Positions 45,081 through 58,414 of a DNA stretch of 64,000 nucleotides are shown in pieces (the stretch's first letter is position 1; each line of letters opens with the position of its first letter). Position numbers and translations under genes: made by a program. Origin of the DNA: Vespula vulgaris. Lineage: Eukaryota > Arthropoda > Insecta > Hymenoptera > Vespidae. Location of the stretch: contig NC_066586.1 of the NCBI RefSeq assembly GCF_905475345.1, positions 7,809,400-7,873,399 of the forward strand, read 5' to 3'. Under the pieces are notes generated by a model that was not told the DNA's origin, did no database searches, and was given only the letters and a program-made list of their open reading frames with translations.

Positions 45081-46845
45081 GGGTACCTAAATGTTTTGAA
45101 GAAAAGCTTGTTCCAAGAAATGGCCTCGACCGTTTCTTACAGCATCTTCGAGCGTGGCACCAAGGATTCGGAGGGTTCTACACAGATCCAAACGCTCGAG
45201 AGTATCATCGAAGAAAGCTTCTGCGAAGCTAACTGTGGCTGATAAACCGAAATGATTCCTCGGAGAATTCAACTTGACTCGCTACATTATTTCTCTCGAA
45301 AGAGAAATCGCACGAAAACTTTTTCGGACCTTCGATGTGTTCTTCAAGATCGATGTTCTCTTATCATCTTTTCTTTTTCTCTTCTCTTTTCTTTTTTCTT
45401 CTTTCATTTTTTATATCGAGTACGTGCGTAAGATTTTCTGTCGACGGATCAAAGATGGTAGAGAGAAAAAAATATACAGCGCGTAACTTTTATCTTCGGA
45501 CCTGGGAGCAAACAAAGTCACGAGTTTTTCGAGATTCTCGAATGTACACGAGTTGACACGTCGAATTTCGAATTTATTAATCGCGAAACGTTCGACAATT
45601 TTTCTACCTGGGTCCTAACTTTATCCATATCGAGACGATTTATAAATGTAATGGTATGTATAGACGTTTAAGCTCCATAAAAATATATGATAGGGCGTAT
45701 TTCGAAAGAAGAGAGAAAGAAGAATAGCAAAAACTTTCTCAACTTACGAATAAAGACGCGAGTTATACGTTTTCTAGTCTCCCTATAGGATTCACATCGT
45801 CCTGCCTCATCGTTGCATTCTTGTCGTCATTTTCAAAGAAACGATATATCATTCGTTCGTAAAATCGATAAAACGTCTACGATGATTCGCTGAGCCATGG
45901 AAAATTCGAGTTTCTAGATGGTCCGATAAAGAAAAGAAAAAAAAAAGCAAAAAAAAAAGAAGAAACCAAAAAAAAACAAAGAAGCTTTCGACTCGACATG
46001 AACCTTTTATCACTTTAAAGCTGCCCTCTCGTCTTCAAAGGAAACCAGGAACGAAGAGAAGGACATTTAGGATATAAAACAATCGATCATGCTTTTTTAA
46101 CGCATTTTTAACACGTTGAGTACCGTAAGTGATAATTGTCTGTCCAATTTCCAGACATTTCCGAGAATGTAATAATAAAAAAATTAAAATGTGTGTAGTC
46201 TGAAAAAGATGATAATACATTTTCCAGTGTTTTTATTTCCATAAGCAAAATTAAAAAAAAAAAAGGAAAAAAAAAGAATTAGACATTATACATACATATC
46301 TCTATATATTTATATAAAAACAATATGGCATTCAACGTAATCACATGATTTAATGAATGTTTTCGATATAAAATGATATAATTAAAGAAATAAAAATACT
46401 CTATGAATCGGAGTATAACAATTTTTAAAAAAAGAGAGAAAAAAGAAAAGAAAATCATACGAAAAATCAATAAGAAACTTTCTACATTCGTTGCAGTCGC
46501 TTTCAATCACGTGTTGTCCTATCCCTATATATCCTTTTTTTTTATCAATTTGTATATCAATGTTTAGGGACAGAAATAAGAAGCGTATCGATCACGGAAT
46601 TCGAACGTTTAATGATTTTTCAGAAGAAAAATTCAATCGTGTTCCATGCGTCTTCGATAAGGGAGCATTGTATATAGATGTATATAGAGAAGCATCGATT
46701 ATATTGCCGATGGAAAGAAAAAAAAAAAGAAAGAAAAAGAAAAAAAAGAATTGCCTATTGTAACGTTTACGACTGTATTCGACCAATAAAGTGCAGAAAA
46801 AAAATAAATAAAGAGAATAACAAGGAAAGAAATGTGAAAAACACT
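45081..46845 (+). other. Trim9 3' UTR and 3' flank
   Basis: After the TAG the sequence is mixed-composition and non-coding for about 700 bp, unlike the AT-rich introns, as expected for 3' UTR. Candidate polyadenylation signals AATAAA lie at 45749-45754 and 46785-46790. The second is followed by GTGCAG and A-rich DNA. Which one is used, and so where the transcript ends, cannot be decided here. A-rich runs at 45930-45980 and 46250-46275 are genomic. Confidence 0.6.
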
Positions 46846-46846
46846 G

Positions 46847-46851
<5 letters not shown>

Positions 46852-46893
<42 letters not shown>

Positions 46894-46941
46894 AGATAGA
46901 GATAGAGATAGAGATAGAGATAGAGATAAAGATAGAGATAG
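46852..46941. repeat. (GA)n then (GATAGA)n compound microsatellite
   Basis: GA run at 46852-46893 continuing into hexamer GATAGA units to 46941. Confidence 0.93.
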
Positions 46942-48611
46942 AAAACATCTCGAAGTGAATACAAACTCGAATGTATATGCATCATGCTTTCAACCCTTTC
47001 TTAGCTTCCAGATTCTTCTCTCTTTCCTTCTTTCAACCCTTTGCGAAGCCCTAAGTCGCTTCCTGAACCCTTCCAAAAGTTCTCGCCATCGGTTTCAGCA
47101 ACGTCGGCTGTTGAAGTTCTGGACTATAACAGAGACGAGAATATAGAGAAAGAGAGAGAAAGAGAGAGAGAGAGAGAATTGTAGAGAGAAGTTTCCTTTT
47201 CGATGATATCACAGCTGCTCGCAAAATCGTATACCTCGAACTCTTCGTTCAAGGGTGAAAGAAAGAAAGAGAGAGAAAGAGAGACAGAAAGACTTGATTT
47301 ATGACGAACGGTTCGCTTTTACTAAGCGCAATTAGTACGAGCAGGCCTTACTTTCTTAATGATACTGAATCTTTCTTTCTTTTTCTCTCTTTCTTTTTCT
47401 CTCTTTCTCTCTTTCTCTCTTTCTCTTATTCTTTCTTTCTTTCTTTTTGTTTCTACGAACTTCTCTTTTGCAAGAATATCAAGTTTATTGACTAAAGAAT
47501 CTCTCGTTAAAAAAGACTGAAAATCAGAATTTACTTTCTTTTCCTTTTTTTCTTTTTTTTTTTTTAGATGTTCTTACAGAACGAGGATCTTAGAGAAATT
47601 ATAAAGATTGCATAGTTTTGGCTAAAAATTGAAATGCTCAATATAGTATAGCGTTTGAAGAAAAGAAAAAAAGACATTAAAAAGCAAGCATTGATATTAA
47701 AAAATATTAACTATTGAAACATGTATGTATCTATACTATTCATTGGATTAATCGATAAGCAATGTCGGAATTTTCAGTGTTTCATATTTAAATAAACAAT
47801 ACGAATATTTTACTCATAATTTCAAGATTGTTTATTGATCAATCTAATATATTATTACACACAAATAATATATATTATATTATATGTTTTATAGATAAAA
47901 AGTACTGAAAATTTCAAAAATTTGCAATACAAGAAATAATAATTATCATCTATATAATGTACATACTTTCTTAGAAGCAAATAATCGAACAATTATTAAA
48001 ACTTTTATAAGGAACATATAAACATCTTTTAAATTTATGTAGAATTTTGATATCAATGATCGGTACATGTAAATATAAAAATCAGTAACAGATGGTTATA
48101 AATTTTTAGTTCAGAAATTTGAGTTTAGAATGTATTCGAACGATAACAAAATATCTAAAAGCAGTAATCAGGTAGAACATGGGTTACTTCCGATTTCAAA
48201 CTGACCTTGTCAACATCAAAAATCGTTTTTCGATTGAAAGCACCGATTTATTCTTTGATAATCGTTCTATTTTTCATTCTGAAAACATGAAAGTACTCTT
48301 CTCGACTGCGATATCGATATCACGGAAATATGTGGAAATCTACAAATCGATAGCTATCTGTGAGGAAAAAAAATGAATCATCGCCAGAAAAAGAATCTTA
48401 CAGAAAGATAAGTATTTTTTTACGATTTATTATTTCATTTTCATACAAAATGATATTTATTTAATCAAAACGATAATCGATATCAAAAACAAACAAGACG
48501 ATCGTGTACATAAGATCGAAGATAATCGAACTTAACTGAAAGATGATTTGACATAGGACAAGGGATTACTCTCTAGGGTGGCACATCACATTATATACAT
48601 AAGCTGTATGC

Positions 48612-48643
<32 letters not shown>

Positions 48644-49300
48644 GTACCTATGTATGTATGTACATATCTTCGTGCCATTTACTCTCTGCATATAGGTGCA
48701 TGTGTAATGACGCATGGACGTCAAGCGACAATGTTACGCGCGTGATTTACGTCGAGAACGCTCGCTTGACTTGCCACGTTCGAAGCCAGGCTAGTTTAAC
48801 TTGAAAGTGTGTTGATTAAACTCGATAGCCCATATTAAAGAAAATATCAAATATATATTTAACAAAGTTCAGATCTTCCATTCAGATCAAAGCACGGAAT
48901 ATTTTGTAAGATCTTATTATCTAAACCAAGTATAGAACGCTAAAAAAGAAAAAGAAAAAAAAAAAAGAAAATCTTTTAAAATCTTTTATATCTTTTATAA
49001 TATCGCCGCAGATAATTAAGATGTAGAACATAAATACTCGAGTAATGAATTTTATTTCAATGATTATAGCAGCTCGACTCGATATCGATTGAAAAACGTC
49101 ATGAATCGAGAGCAGATATTCCATAGGGATATTGGTAAGATGAAATACGCTCTCGACGAAGCTCCAAGCAGAATTTATGATCGTCGATATCGCCAAGAGC
49201 TTAAAAGCACTGGATCGGTGTAGGAACGTCGAGGATCCGTAGCGTTTCCGCTTCTTTGCCTTCGAAAGAAGTACCGAGAAAAAACGGCAAATAGAGATGG

Positions 49301-49304
<4 letters not shown>
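46942..49304. other. Non-coding DNA, no recognised gene
   Basis: Purine-rich (47145-47290) and pyrimidine-rich (47370-47450) patches, then AT-rich unique DNA with a TATA patch at 48610-48665. No supported gene. Confidence 0.5.

Positions 49305-49331
<27 letters not shown>
49305..49331. repeat. (GA)n microsatellite
   Basis: About 13 GA units. Confidence 0.92.
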
Positions 49332-49769
49332 AGAAAAAGAGAGGAACATCTGTTAAAACGTCATAAATCGTTTCGTGGCCTCTTTCGCGATTTTCACGTA
49401 GTAATAGCTGGAATTGCGATGAACGATGAGTTGAAAAGCGGAACGGAAGAAGACGAGGATGAGTTGAATAAAGATGGACGATGCTGGACGAGAAATTCAA
49501 TCCTCAACAGTACTACCACGTCTTTCACCCAATGCGACTTCTTATTTACCCTTAGGGTATGAGATTAAGCGAATGGGCTTTTTCGGTACTCGCGAGTGCT
49601 TCTTGAAGCGTAAAGCAGCCTATAGGAGGGTCGTCCGATCGTATCGTCGTACGTGCCACCCCAATTGACGAGTCCATTAAAAAGGAACGGGAAAAGGAAA
49701 GGAGATGAAGAAAGAAAAAAAAATGAGTAGTTACCACGAAGAAAGCACACGTTCGATTCCTCTCTCTCC

Positions 49770-49792
49770 TTTCCTCTCTCTCTCTCTCTCTT

Positions 49793-49835
<43 letters not shown>
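49770..49835. repeat. (TC)n microsatellite, slightly interrupted
   Basis: TC units with single TTT and TGT interruptions. Confidence 0.92.
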
Positions 49836-49840
<5 letters not shown>

Positions 49841-51832
49841 CCTCTCTTAAGAAAATGAGACTACCGTTTGCTTTTAAGGCAGTACGCTCGAGTTCATTGT
49901 GGCTAAGCTGGAATAATGTTGTTTAACGTTCACTTTGATTAGGTTAAGATGAAAGCAATTCAAAGTGGGAGTAATAAAATACCATTTGTGTGTTAATACT
50001 AGTACTGTAAGTATAGGATTAATTTTTATTTCTTCTAATAAGAAGCTTTGAACGAGCCAAGAGGGTACTTTGAGATTGGAAGTAAAATACGATTCAATTT
50101 TTTAATTCGTATTTAGATCAATGACCGTTTAAAAAATATCGATATTTTTTATTAAGTGATTGAATATTAAATTTCTATACATATTGATTAGGATTAAATT
50201 AAAACCTATATGTGTTAACGTTTCTACATTACTATCCAGATAAGTTATTAAACATTTTACGGGCGGAAAGTTCTTATTAAATATTTTATAGATCGTTCAC
50301 TTTTAGCTCACATAGTAGCTTTTATTAAAAGCATACTCATATAATTTTTGCCGATGTTGAAAGAGGATATAACAAAGATGAGCGATGCCATCATCCGAAC
50401 AAGTTTATCGACGTTGATGCCTCCGACGTTCTATGAGTACATTAAAACATTAAGGAGCTACTATGCGATCGCAAAACGCGTTCTTTAACGAGCATAAGCA
50501 AAGAATATTGATCATTCTTAACATTTATATTAAATATTAAAAATAAACGAATTAATTGGATGCAAATTATTATGATATTAAAATCTTATCAAATTTATTT
50601 TAATAATTTTCACATTTATATAATAATCATTTAGTTATCATAGTTTATTTAAAATTTATGTCATAATTAAATCATGTAATTAATTAAAAACGTATTTAAT
50701 AATATTTTTTTAACAACGAAACTAATCGCAACGAATTCTTACGTAGAAATAAACATTAAATAATTTCCGCTAATTCGAATATACCAGTTTCCTAATTTCG
50801 TCGAAAGCTTTATTTTTTTTCTTTGCATCAGTAAAATTCTAATGGTTTGAAATTTTTGAAAGCTTCGAGAAAATGCTCTTTCTTTCTCGGTAGGTCATAC
50901 TAAAATTTCAGTTTCAATATTAAGCCAAAGTTCCCTTAAATAATTTAGATGCTCGAGCGTAGCGAAAGTTTCTCAAATGCATCGCCTCCCCCAGGCTAGA
51001 AGTACGGATTTCAAGTTTGTCCGGGAAATCCTTCACGTTGGAGCTAGCGACTAATTTGTTGGTAAACAATGTTCATTACGAGTAACGCTTAAAGCCAGGC
51101 TTAAGCGTAGTTTTGCAGGAATTAGCAAAGATGGCCGGCAGCGAGAGTGGATTGCACGCCGGCTTTCTATTTCTCGACGACAGTGAATTAAAAGAAGTAA
51201 ACTAATTTATTTTTTAATTTTCATATCATATAAAAAAGAAAAAAAGAAGAAAAATTTCATTTTTTCTTTTACGTTAAACACACTCGATCTGTAAGATCGT
51301 AAATGATGTTAAGATTAAATAGGAAAATATACGACCTATCGATATATATAAAAGTGATGTGTAAATATACAATTTAGATCATGTTGTTTACATAAGGATT
51401 AGTAAATATTTTTTTGTATTATACTTATAACACAGAAAAAAGTCGAAGCTTCACTTCAGTTTATATATTTTTCTTGTTAATACGTATACTATCTCGAAAT
51501 ATAGCAAGTTGTAGCATTTTTCAATAAAACACGTCGTATTTTATGAATTTTGTCAACGCATTAACAAATAATATTCACAAATTTGAATTAATGTACAATG
51601 ATAAATTTGAAATGATGAATTTAATGGAGTAAACGAATAAAAATATTAAGATACTTTCTTTATATAAAATGAATAAATTCTTTAGAAAAAAGTTAGTCAT
51701 TTTGTTCGTAGTGGAAGAGTGTACTCTCTCGCGTTAATAATCTAATACATTATCCGAGCGAATAAAAAAGTTTTTAGTATCCTGTACAGAAGGGACTAGG
51801 ATTCATAAAATTTCGAGTGGACTAGACCGAAG

Positions 51833-51835
<3 letters not shown>
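49836..51835. other. AT-rich non-coding DNA
   Basis: No supported gene; a less AT-rich patch at about 50940-51180 carries no recognisable domain. Confidence 0.5.

Positions 51836-51888
<53 letters not shown>
51836..51888. repeat. (CT)n microsatellite
   Basis: About 26 uninterrupted CT units. Confidence 0.95.
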
Positions 51889-51892
<4 letters not shown>

Positions 51893-54241
51893 CTCTCTCT
51901 CTCTTTCTTTTCACCCAAAGTAGAACGGCATTAGCTTTTGAACAGCAGCCGTGAAGAATGCATGTCATGGTGTTAGATGTTCACTCCACCCTATTAAGGG
52001 CACTTCGTTAGTGTTATTAGTACTCGACAGCGTTCATAGTCTTCCTTTTTCATGCTTGACTTTAACCATCCTCTTCAACCATATCAATTCTAAGTTAGTT
52101 TCATCGGAAGTATGTTCGCGAAGCACTCTCGAAATATAAGTTTATTAAAATTTTTACTAGTAAAAAGTAGAGCTTCTCTCACTTAATTATTAGTTTTGGT
52201 TTTCGTTATTTTATAATAAATATAGAGTATTAAAAAAATATGCATAATTGGTAGAATTAAAGAATTGAATAAAAATTGTTTTATGAGGATTGATTTTTTA
52301 TTTCAAATTTTTTTTAATTTAAATAATCTGTTAGTTTCTTTTCTTATTGTGTTATATAAATATAAAAAAAAAAACATTGTTGGGTATTTTATAATATTTT
52401 AATTTCGATGATACAATTTTTGACTCAATTTTAAGAGATATTGTTTTGATATTATCAATTTTTTTAAGACACTTTAATAAAAAAAAAAAAAGAGAGTACT
52501 TTTAACAGGTGAATTTCAAACGCGATACTTCGACAAAAGGATATTACTATTAAAACAGACTACAACAGTTCCCAGCAAGTACTGCCGTTTGTATTTAAAT
52601 CGTGGTCATGCGGGCCGATTACGATTACGTGCTCTCCGTTTGGATAAGCATACGGAAGGCTGAACGATTAGACTAAACTCTCCTCGTACAGTCTCGTCCG
52701 GTCGACCCCAAAACCCTTTTCACATGCATTTAGAATATCATGGTTAAATCGAAAGCAGCCCGTTTTCGGAACGTTATTTCCTAATTAAACTCACCTCTTA
52801 ATTAACCCGATTATTTTTATTAAACTAACCTTCGTTATAACACTTCTAACAAACTTGATCGTTCTATCTCTTTTGATTAAATCACATCATTAAAAATCTT
52901 GTATTTGTATTTTCAATAATCACGAAAATAGCAAAAAAAAAATATAGAATCATTTCAAAAAGTAACGTTTATGAAATTGTTGACATTGTTACAGTATTAA
53001 TTATTACTCCTATTTTACATTTATATGTTGAGGAATTACTTTTTTTATTTTTTATTTGAGAAAATGAACAAGAAAAGAACTTGGACTGGTTAATCAAAAC
53101 ACGAAGATTATAACAATAACATTCACATAATAATATAATGATTGTAATAATGATGATAATAGTAATAATGGTAGTGTTTTAAAGGAAATTAAATAAAACG
53201 TAACACCGGGAAGAAGCTCATACGAGAATCAAAATGGAAGACCTCACGAAAGTCCAATTTCCCTGCCAAGGAAATGTACGTTGAAAGTTTAATAAGAAAT
53301 TCCTAGTGTCGTCGCATCTAATTTCGAAGTCTCTTCTTACGAAAAATATATCTTCTTGAATAGATAACTGTTATTATTATTATTACTATTATTACTATTA
53401 CTACGTGTCGTTACATTCATGAGAATAACTAGTATAGATCTTTATAGGAAATTTTCAAGCTCGATATTAGGATAAAACGTGTAAAATAATTATCGAGAAT
53501 CGATGGACCTAGTTATCACGTTAAAATCCCGTTTAAATCCCGTGGAAAAGTGGTAACACGCGCTTTCAATTAAATTTCCGAGGGCGGCCTCCGGATTGCT
53601 CTCGTTACGCACTAGATTGTATAATCGATGATTCCCCGTGTTACTGATCACGGTGATCTTCAAAATTATCAGCTTGACGCGTCGAGCTTGCGATTTACTG
53701 TGAGATCGATTAATCGAACCGATCATCAACCAATAGTTTTTGACAGAAAAATACGCGCTTGATAAATACGATAGATGTTTATAAAATCTATCTCCATATA
53801 AAGATCTAAAGAATCATTCAAAAGGAAAATTGTTAAATTTTATTGTACATAGATAGTTAGTGGGACACATTTGATGTAATAAAAGATAACATTAATGTAT
53901 TAATTCATATTTTTAATTAGTACGAATATAAATGATAACTATTATACCGATTGTTGTTATTTCGACAATTAAAGTTTTCATTGCAGCTATATAAATATTT
54001 AAAGTTTATCCGTTATTTTATTTTAATGTTATTACGAAGTCTTATTCTTAAATGGGAGTTCCTAGACACGTAATATTAATCGTATCGAACGCAAAGTGGA
54101 CGACGAGACGACATCGTCGACTTAAAGTTTCTGCATTTGAAAGCCTCTTACGGTAGAACAAGAGAAACTTGCTTCACTCGCCGATAAAGTTCTCTCGTGT
54201 ACGTCGAAGAAAAAGGAGAAAAATCTTGGACATGCTCTCTC
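51889..54241. other. Non-coding DNA with a less AT-rich island
   Basis: Mostly AT-rich. The islands at about 52560-52790 and 53480-53720 are unique, CpG-containing and lack a long open frame. Candidate regulatory DNA only by composition. Confidence 0.45.
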
Positions 54242-54308
54242 GTATGTATGTATGTATGTATATATGTATATATATATGTATAAATATATATGTGTGTGTG
54301 TGTGTGTA
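54242..54308. repeat. (TATG)n/(TA)n/(TG)n compound microsatellite
   Basis: TATG tetramers, then TA-rich sequence, then about nine TG units. Confidence 0.92.
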
Positions 54309-54664
54309 CTTCTGTACGTACGATCTCAAGTATGAATAGTATAAAATCGACATGTACCAAAGTATATATATATCCGTGACATCGAAATGGCCGAGCCATT
54401 CTTGCTCGTATATATTTAAGTACAGCCATATCAATAATTTTTATCATGCATAAAACCATAAAATAAATCGAATTACTAAATTGACTATATAATTTTAATA
54501 CAAAAGATTTTAATAATTTATAACGGACATAAAAACACAAGAAATATCAAAATTTTACAAGAAATTTTTAGAAAGCAAAGCACTTTGTAGTCTTTTTCGT
54601 GATATTGAGAAACAGTTCCTACGCTATCGCAAGTAGTAATTATACATATCCAAAGGTAAACGGA

Positions 54665-54791
54665 AAGAGAGAGAGAGAGAGAGAGAAAGAGAAAGAGGAG
54701 GAAGAGAGAGGGAGAAAGAGGAGAGAGAGAGAAAGGAAGAGAAAGAGGAGAGAGAGAAAGAGGAGAGAGAGAAAGAGAGAGAAGGAAGAGA

Positions 54792-54829
<38 letters not shown>

Positions 54830-54832
54830 AGA
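54665..54832. repeat. Long imperfect (GA)n region
   Basis: About 170 bp of almost pure purine with GA, GGA and GAAA units, the longest purine tract in the window. It gives false open frames on both strands. Confidence 0.93.
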
Positions 54833-55013
54833 GATAGGTACAAAGTGCTCTAGGCATGTTAGCTTGTAGGAAGGTTGCTGTCCTGTTCCAGTTAATCAAC
54901 ATGTTTCCCTGTAAGTTCATTACTGAAGTGGCATTCGATTGCACGGCGCTCTGTACGAACCATTTGTCCGCTTGCCAGAGTACTATTGTTTTGTAAATAC
55001 ATACATGCATATA

Positions 55014-55015
<2 letters not shown>

Positions 55016-55081
<66 letters not shown>
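55016..55081. repeat. (TC)n followed by (TA)n compound microsatellite
   Basis: TC units at 55016-55059, a TGTG bridge, then TA units to 55081. Confidence 0.93.
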
Positions 55082-56338
55082 TGTTAAATTTATGTAGTTA
55101 TATAAACCTCGTAGAATTAAACCTCATCATTTTCCTGAACATCTACCCACCATGTTTGTATTTCTATATATGTACTTGATGTAATATAAATACTTGTATA
55201 TTAGAGATAAAAGCAAGGATCATCGAAACTAATGCACGAATAATCGTGAACGTGTTCTATCTTCCGTCACTCTTGACACGACTTTTGTTATCACTTCTAT
55301 CCATCCACATGACCGAAAATTCATTGAGGGAGAGGGAGTTGATCGGAGAAAAAGGGAATGAAAGGGAGAACGAAGGGAAGAGAATGAGTAAGAGAAGAAG
55401 AGAAAAAAGGGAAATGAAAACGAACACTCGCTTGTATGAAAGCGTAACAATATCCTGGCGACCATAGAATTGTATCCAACATTGAAGGTATGTAATTTGG
55501 AAACAATTTATTTGGAAATAAATTGAGACGAATATTTCTTTTTTAATGTTCGCCGAGAGAATTTTCATAATTTCGTGTTTAATAAAAAATTCCATTGATA
55601 TTTTTTGTTAAAAGTATTGAATAATATTTTTCATTTAAAATACCGTTTATATTACTCATGAAAAATATTTTAATATTTTTCTCCATTAACTTTGTTACTG
55701 AAAGAGAAGGAACACAGGGAAATATAAAATAATATTAAATATCATATATAATATTTTTTACATGTTAAATAATACTCGAAAAATATTCAGTACTTAAGAA
55801 ATTCATTGGTTGTTTCATGATAAAATCATCTTCTAAATAATACGTGAGAACACGGTAGAAAAGATAGAGATAAAAAAAAAAGTAGATTCGAGAAGATGTA
55901 TAATTATTCGTTTAATTATTCGTTCGCTTGTTTGACGAAACCGCTCGTCAAAAGAGGGATTACGTGACCCGGCATGATGCCTCGCTAATGAGGAACCGCG
56001 ACATTATTTTACTACCCGCCTAACTACGCGATGACTCGCGGCGAAGTCGAAGCGAAAAGATAGCGTACGTGTTGAAGGGAGTATGACCGATAAGAATTGA
56101 TTTTGTGTTGTCGAGTATGTTTATTTGCAAAATTTGCTTCGTTCGACTTGTCACAAATTAAAATTTTTAACAAATTCTTTTCGATTCTTAATAAATCAGT
56201 TTGTTAAGAAATATGATTAAAATGAAATAAAAAATATATTTTAACAATTAAAAAGTATAATTATGAAAATGGCAAATATATATTTCAAATTTTATTATAT
56301 ATAAATTATATTTAATATATATAATAAATATAATAATA

Positions 56339-56343
<5 letters not shown>
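55082..56343. other. AT-rich non-coding DNA
   Basis: No supported gene. A patch at about 55930-56090 is richer in CG than its surroundings. Confidence 0.5.

Positions 56344-56392
<49 letters not shown>
56344..56392. repeat. (TA)n microsatellite
   Basis: About 24 TA units. Confidence 0.95.
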
Positions 56393-56396
<4 letters not shown>

Positions 56397-56882
56397 CAAA
56401 TCATGAATATTCTATCGATTAATGCTTTACAGTATTTATTAGAACTTCAAGATAGCATCTCGGAAAAGGGAAGCACTAAACATACCTCGTTTACTTTCAA
56501 CGAATCGATAAGTAGCAAAAGAGAATAACTCTCACGTATAATGCGAATGTATAATATGCGAATAGGAAAATTTAACGAGACCCTCTCTACTACAAGATCA
56601 CAACATGGAAATCTCCCTCGTACTCTCTCTTTTTACCTGCTATCCGTTCTTCCCTTCTTTCGCTTCCCTTCCTTCCTTCCTTCTCCTTCTATCTGAAAAT
56701 CAGGGATGCCCTTGGGATAAGGAAAACTGCGAGAGCTGCTCTGTCCTTTATAAAGCCCGCGTGCCTCCTCTAAACGTCGTAATTGGAGTCGACCACCTCG
56801 ACCCTTTTCTTTTTCTTTTTCTTCCTTCTCTCTCTTTCGTGCTTATTTTCCTTCCTATTTTCTCTCTATACCATGTTGCTAT

Positions 56883-57004
<122 letters not shown>

Positions 57005-57167
57005 TTATATATAATATATATATACGTATATCTTTGCCTCTCTATTCTCTCTCTTGTTAGCTGATAAAAGATATCAAACTAAATTAAGAGAGAAAAGAGA
57101 GACTATAATTTAAAAATTCTATATCTCAACTTTGTAAATATTTGTTAATCTTAAACTATATTAAATA

Positions 57168-57470
57168 TATACAGGATGTTTCATTTAAAACTGTATAGCC
57201 AAATATCTCCTATCTTACTATTTTTATAAACAAGTGATGCAAATAAAATTTCGTAGATTGTGAAGGGAAAATGTAATATGAATTGTAGCTATATAGAACA
57301 CTGTTGTCAAGATATGGAAGTCGTAATAATTTTTTTAATGGAAATCGATATTTTAAACCTTATAAAAACTATAGAGAATACCAATAAGAAAGGAGTATTG
57401 ACAGTGTATCCATCAACCTTTTCATCATATTTCAACAATTTATGATGATGTCTTGAAGTTTAATAAAATG
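57168..57470 (+). mobile_element. Probable transposable-element relic
   Basis: Starts TATACAGGATG and matches ACAGRRTGTTYCATTTAAA, the same terminus seen inverted at 6217-6238. The following 300 bp are AT-rich with no transposase motif. Extent to the right is a guess because no second terminus was found. Confidence 0.4.
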
Positions 57471-57641
57471 TATAATCATAATAATGTGATCAATTTTTCT
57501 ATAAACATTTGACAACTAATGAATTTATCAATAAATTTTGTACTTGTTTTTATTTATTTATTTATTTATTTATTTTTATTCACACATTTTTGAAGTTGTA
57601 TGCGCGGCTATGCTCTTTAGTAGTCATATAGTACATTATTA

Positions 57642-57642
<1 letters not shown>

Positions 57643-57681
<39 letters not shown>
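57643..57681. repeat. (TA)n microsatellite
   Basis: About 19 TA units. Confidence 0.94.
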
Positions 57682-57686
<5 letters not shown>

Positions 57687-58350
57687 TTAATTTGTCCTTA
57701 TATTTTTCTCGGAGAATTACAATTTTTCTCGTATCAATCATATTATCGGAATATGATTTTGATTTAATTTCAAAGACGGTTTCTGTCATCGAATCATTCT
57801 TTATTCTTTATCAATCAGTTTCTTCTTAACCTAATGAACGATACGTCTCTCATTTGTCTCAATATTTCTTTCTTGTCGTCGTCGCATCATCCGTTATTGT
57901 TTCGTGTGTTCCTTTCCTTTCAATAACAAAGTTAACGAAGAAAAAGTATTCCGGTCGAGACGGCGAGTATCGACCAAGGGGAGAGTTCACCCGACTTCAA
58001 CCACCTTTTTCATCTCCCTATCCCACACACCTCCGCTCGTTTTGCTTCGCGAGAATACTGGACAAATTCTTTTTATTTCTCTTCTACTTTTTGGAAGTAT
58101 AGGATAGAAGGATACGATACTGTGAGATGGGAGGAGGGATGAGTCTCGATAGCCACGTGTATCGAAATCCACTCTTATAAGACTCGATATTACGCACATA
58201 TCGAAGAGGAATAGAAAAAGTGGAAAGAGAAAAATAAAGAGATGGAGAGAGAGATATACATATACAGATATATATCCGCAAGGTATATAAATAAATATTT
58301 TTTTTATATTACTATATAAAATTATGTCTCTTTTTCCTTCTTTCTTCCTT

Positions 58351-58359
<9 letters not shown>
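57682..58359. other. Non-coding DNA, no recognised gene
   Basis: Mixed composition with a CpG-containing patch at 57940-58040; no domain recognised. Confidence 0.5.

Positions 58360-58412
<53 letters not shown>
58360..58412. repeat. (TC)n microsatellite
   Basis: About 26 TC units at the end of a longer pyrimidine tract. Confidence 0.95.
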
Positions 58413-58414
<2 letters not shown>

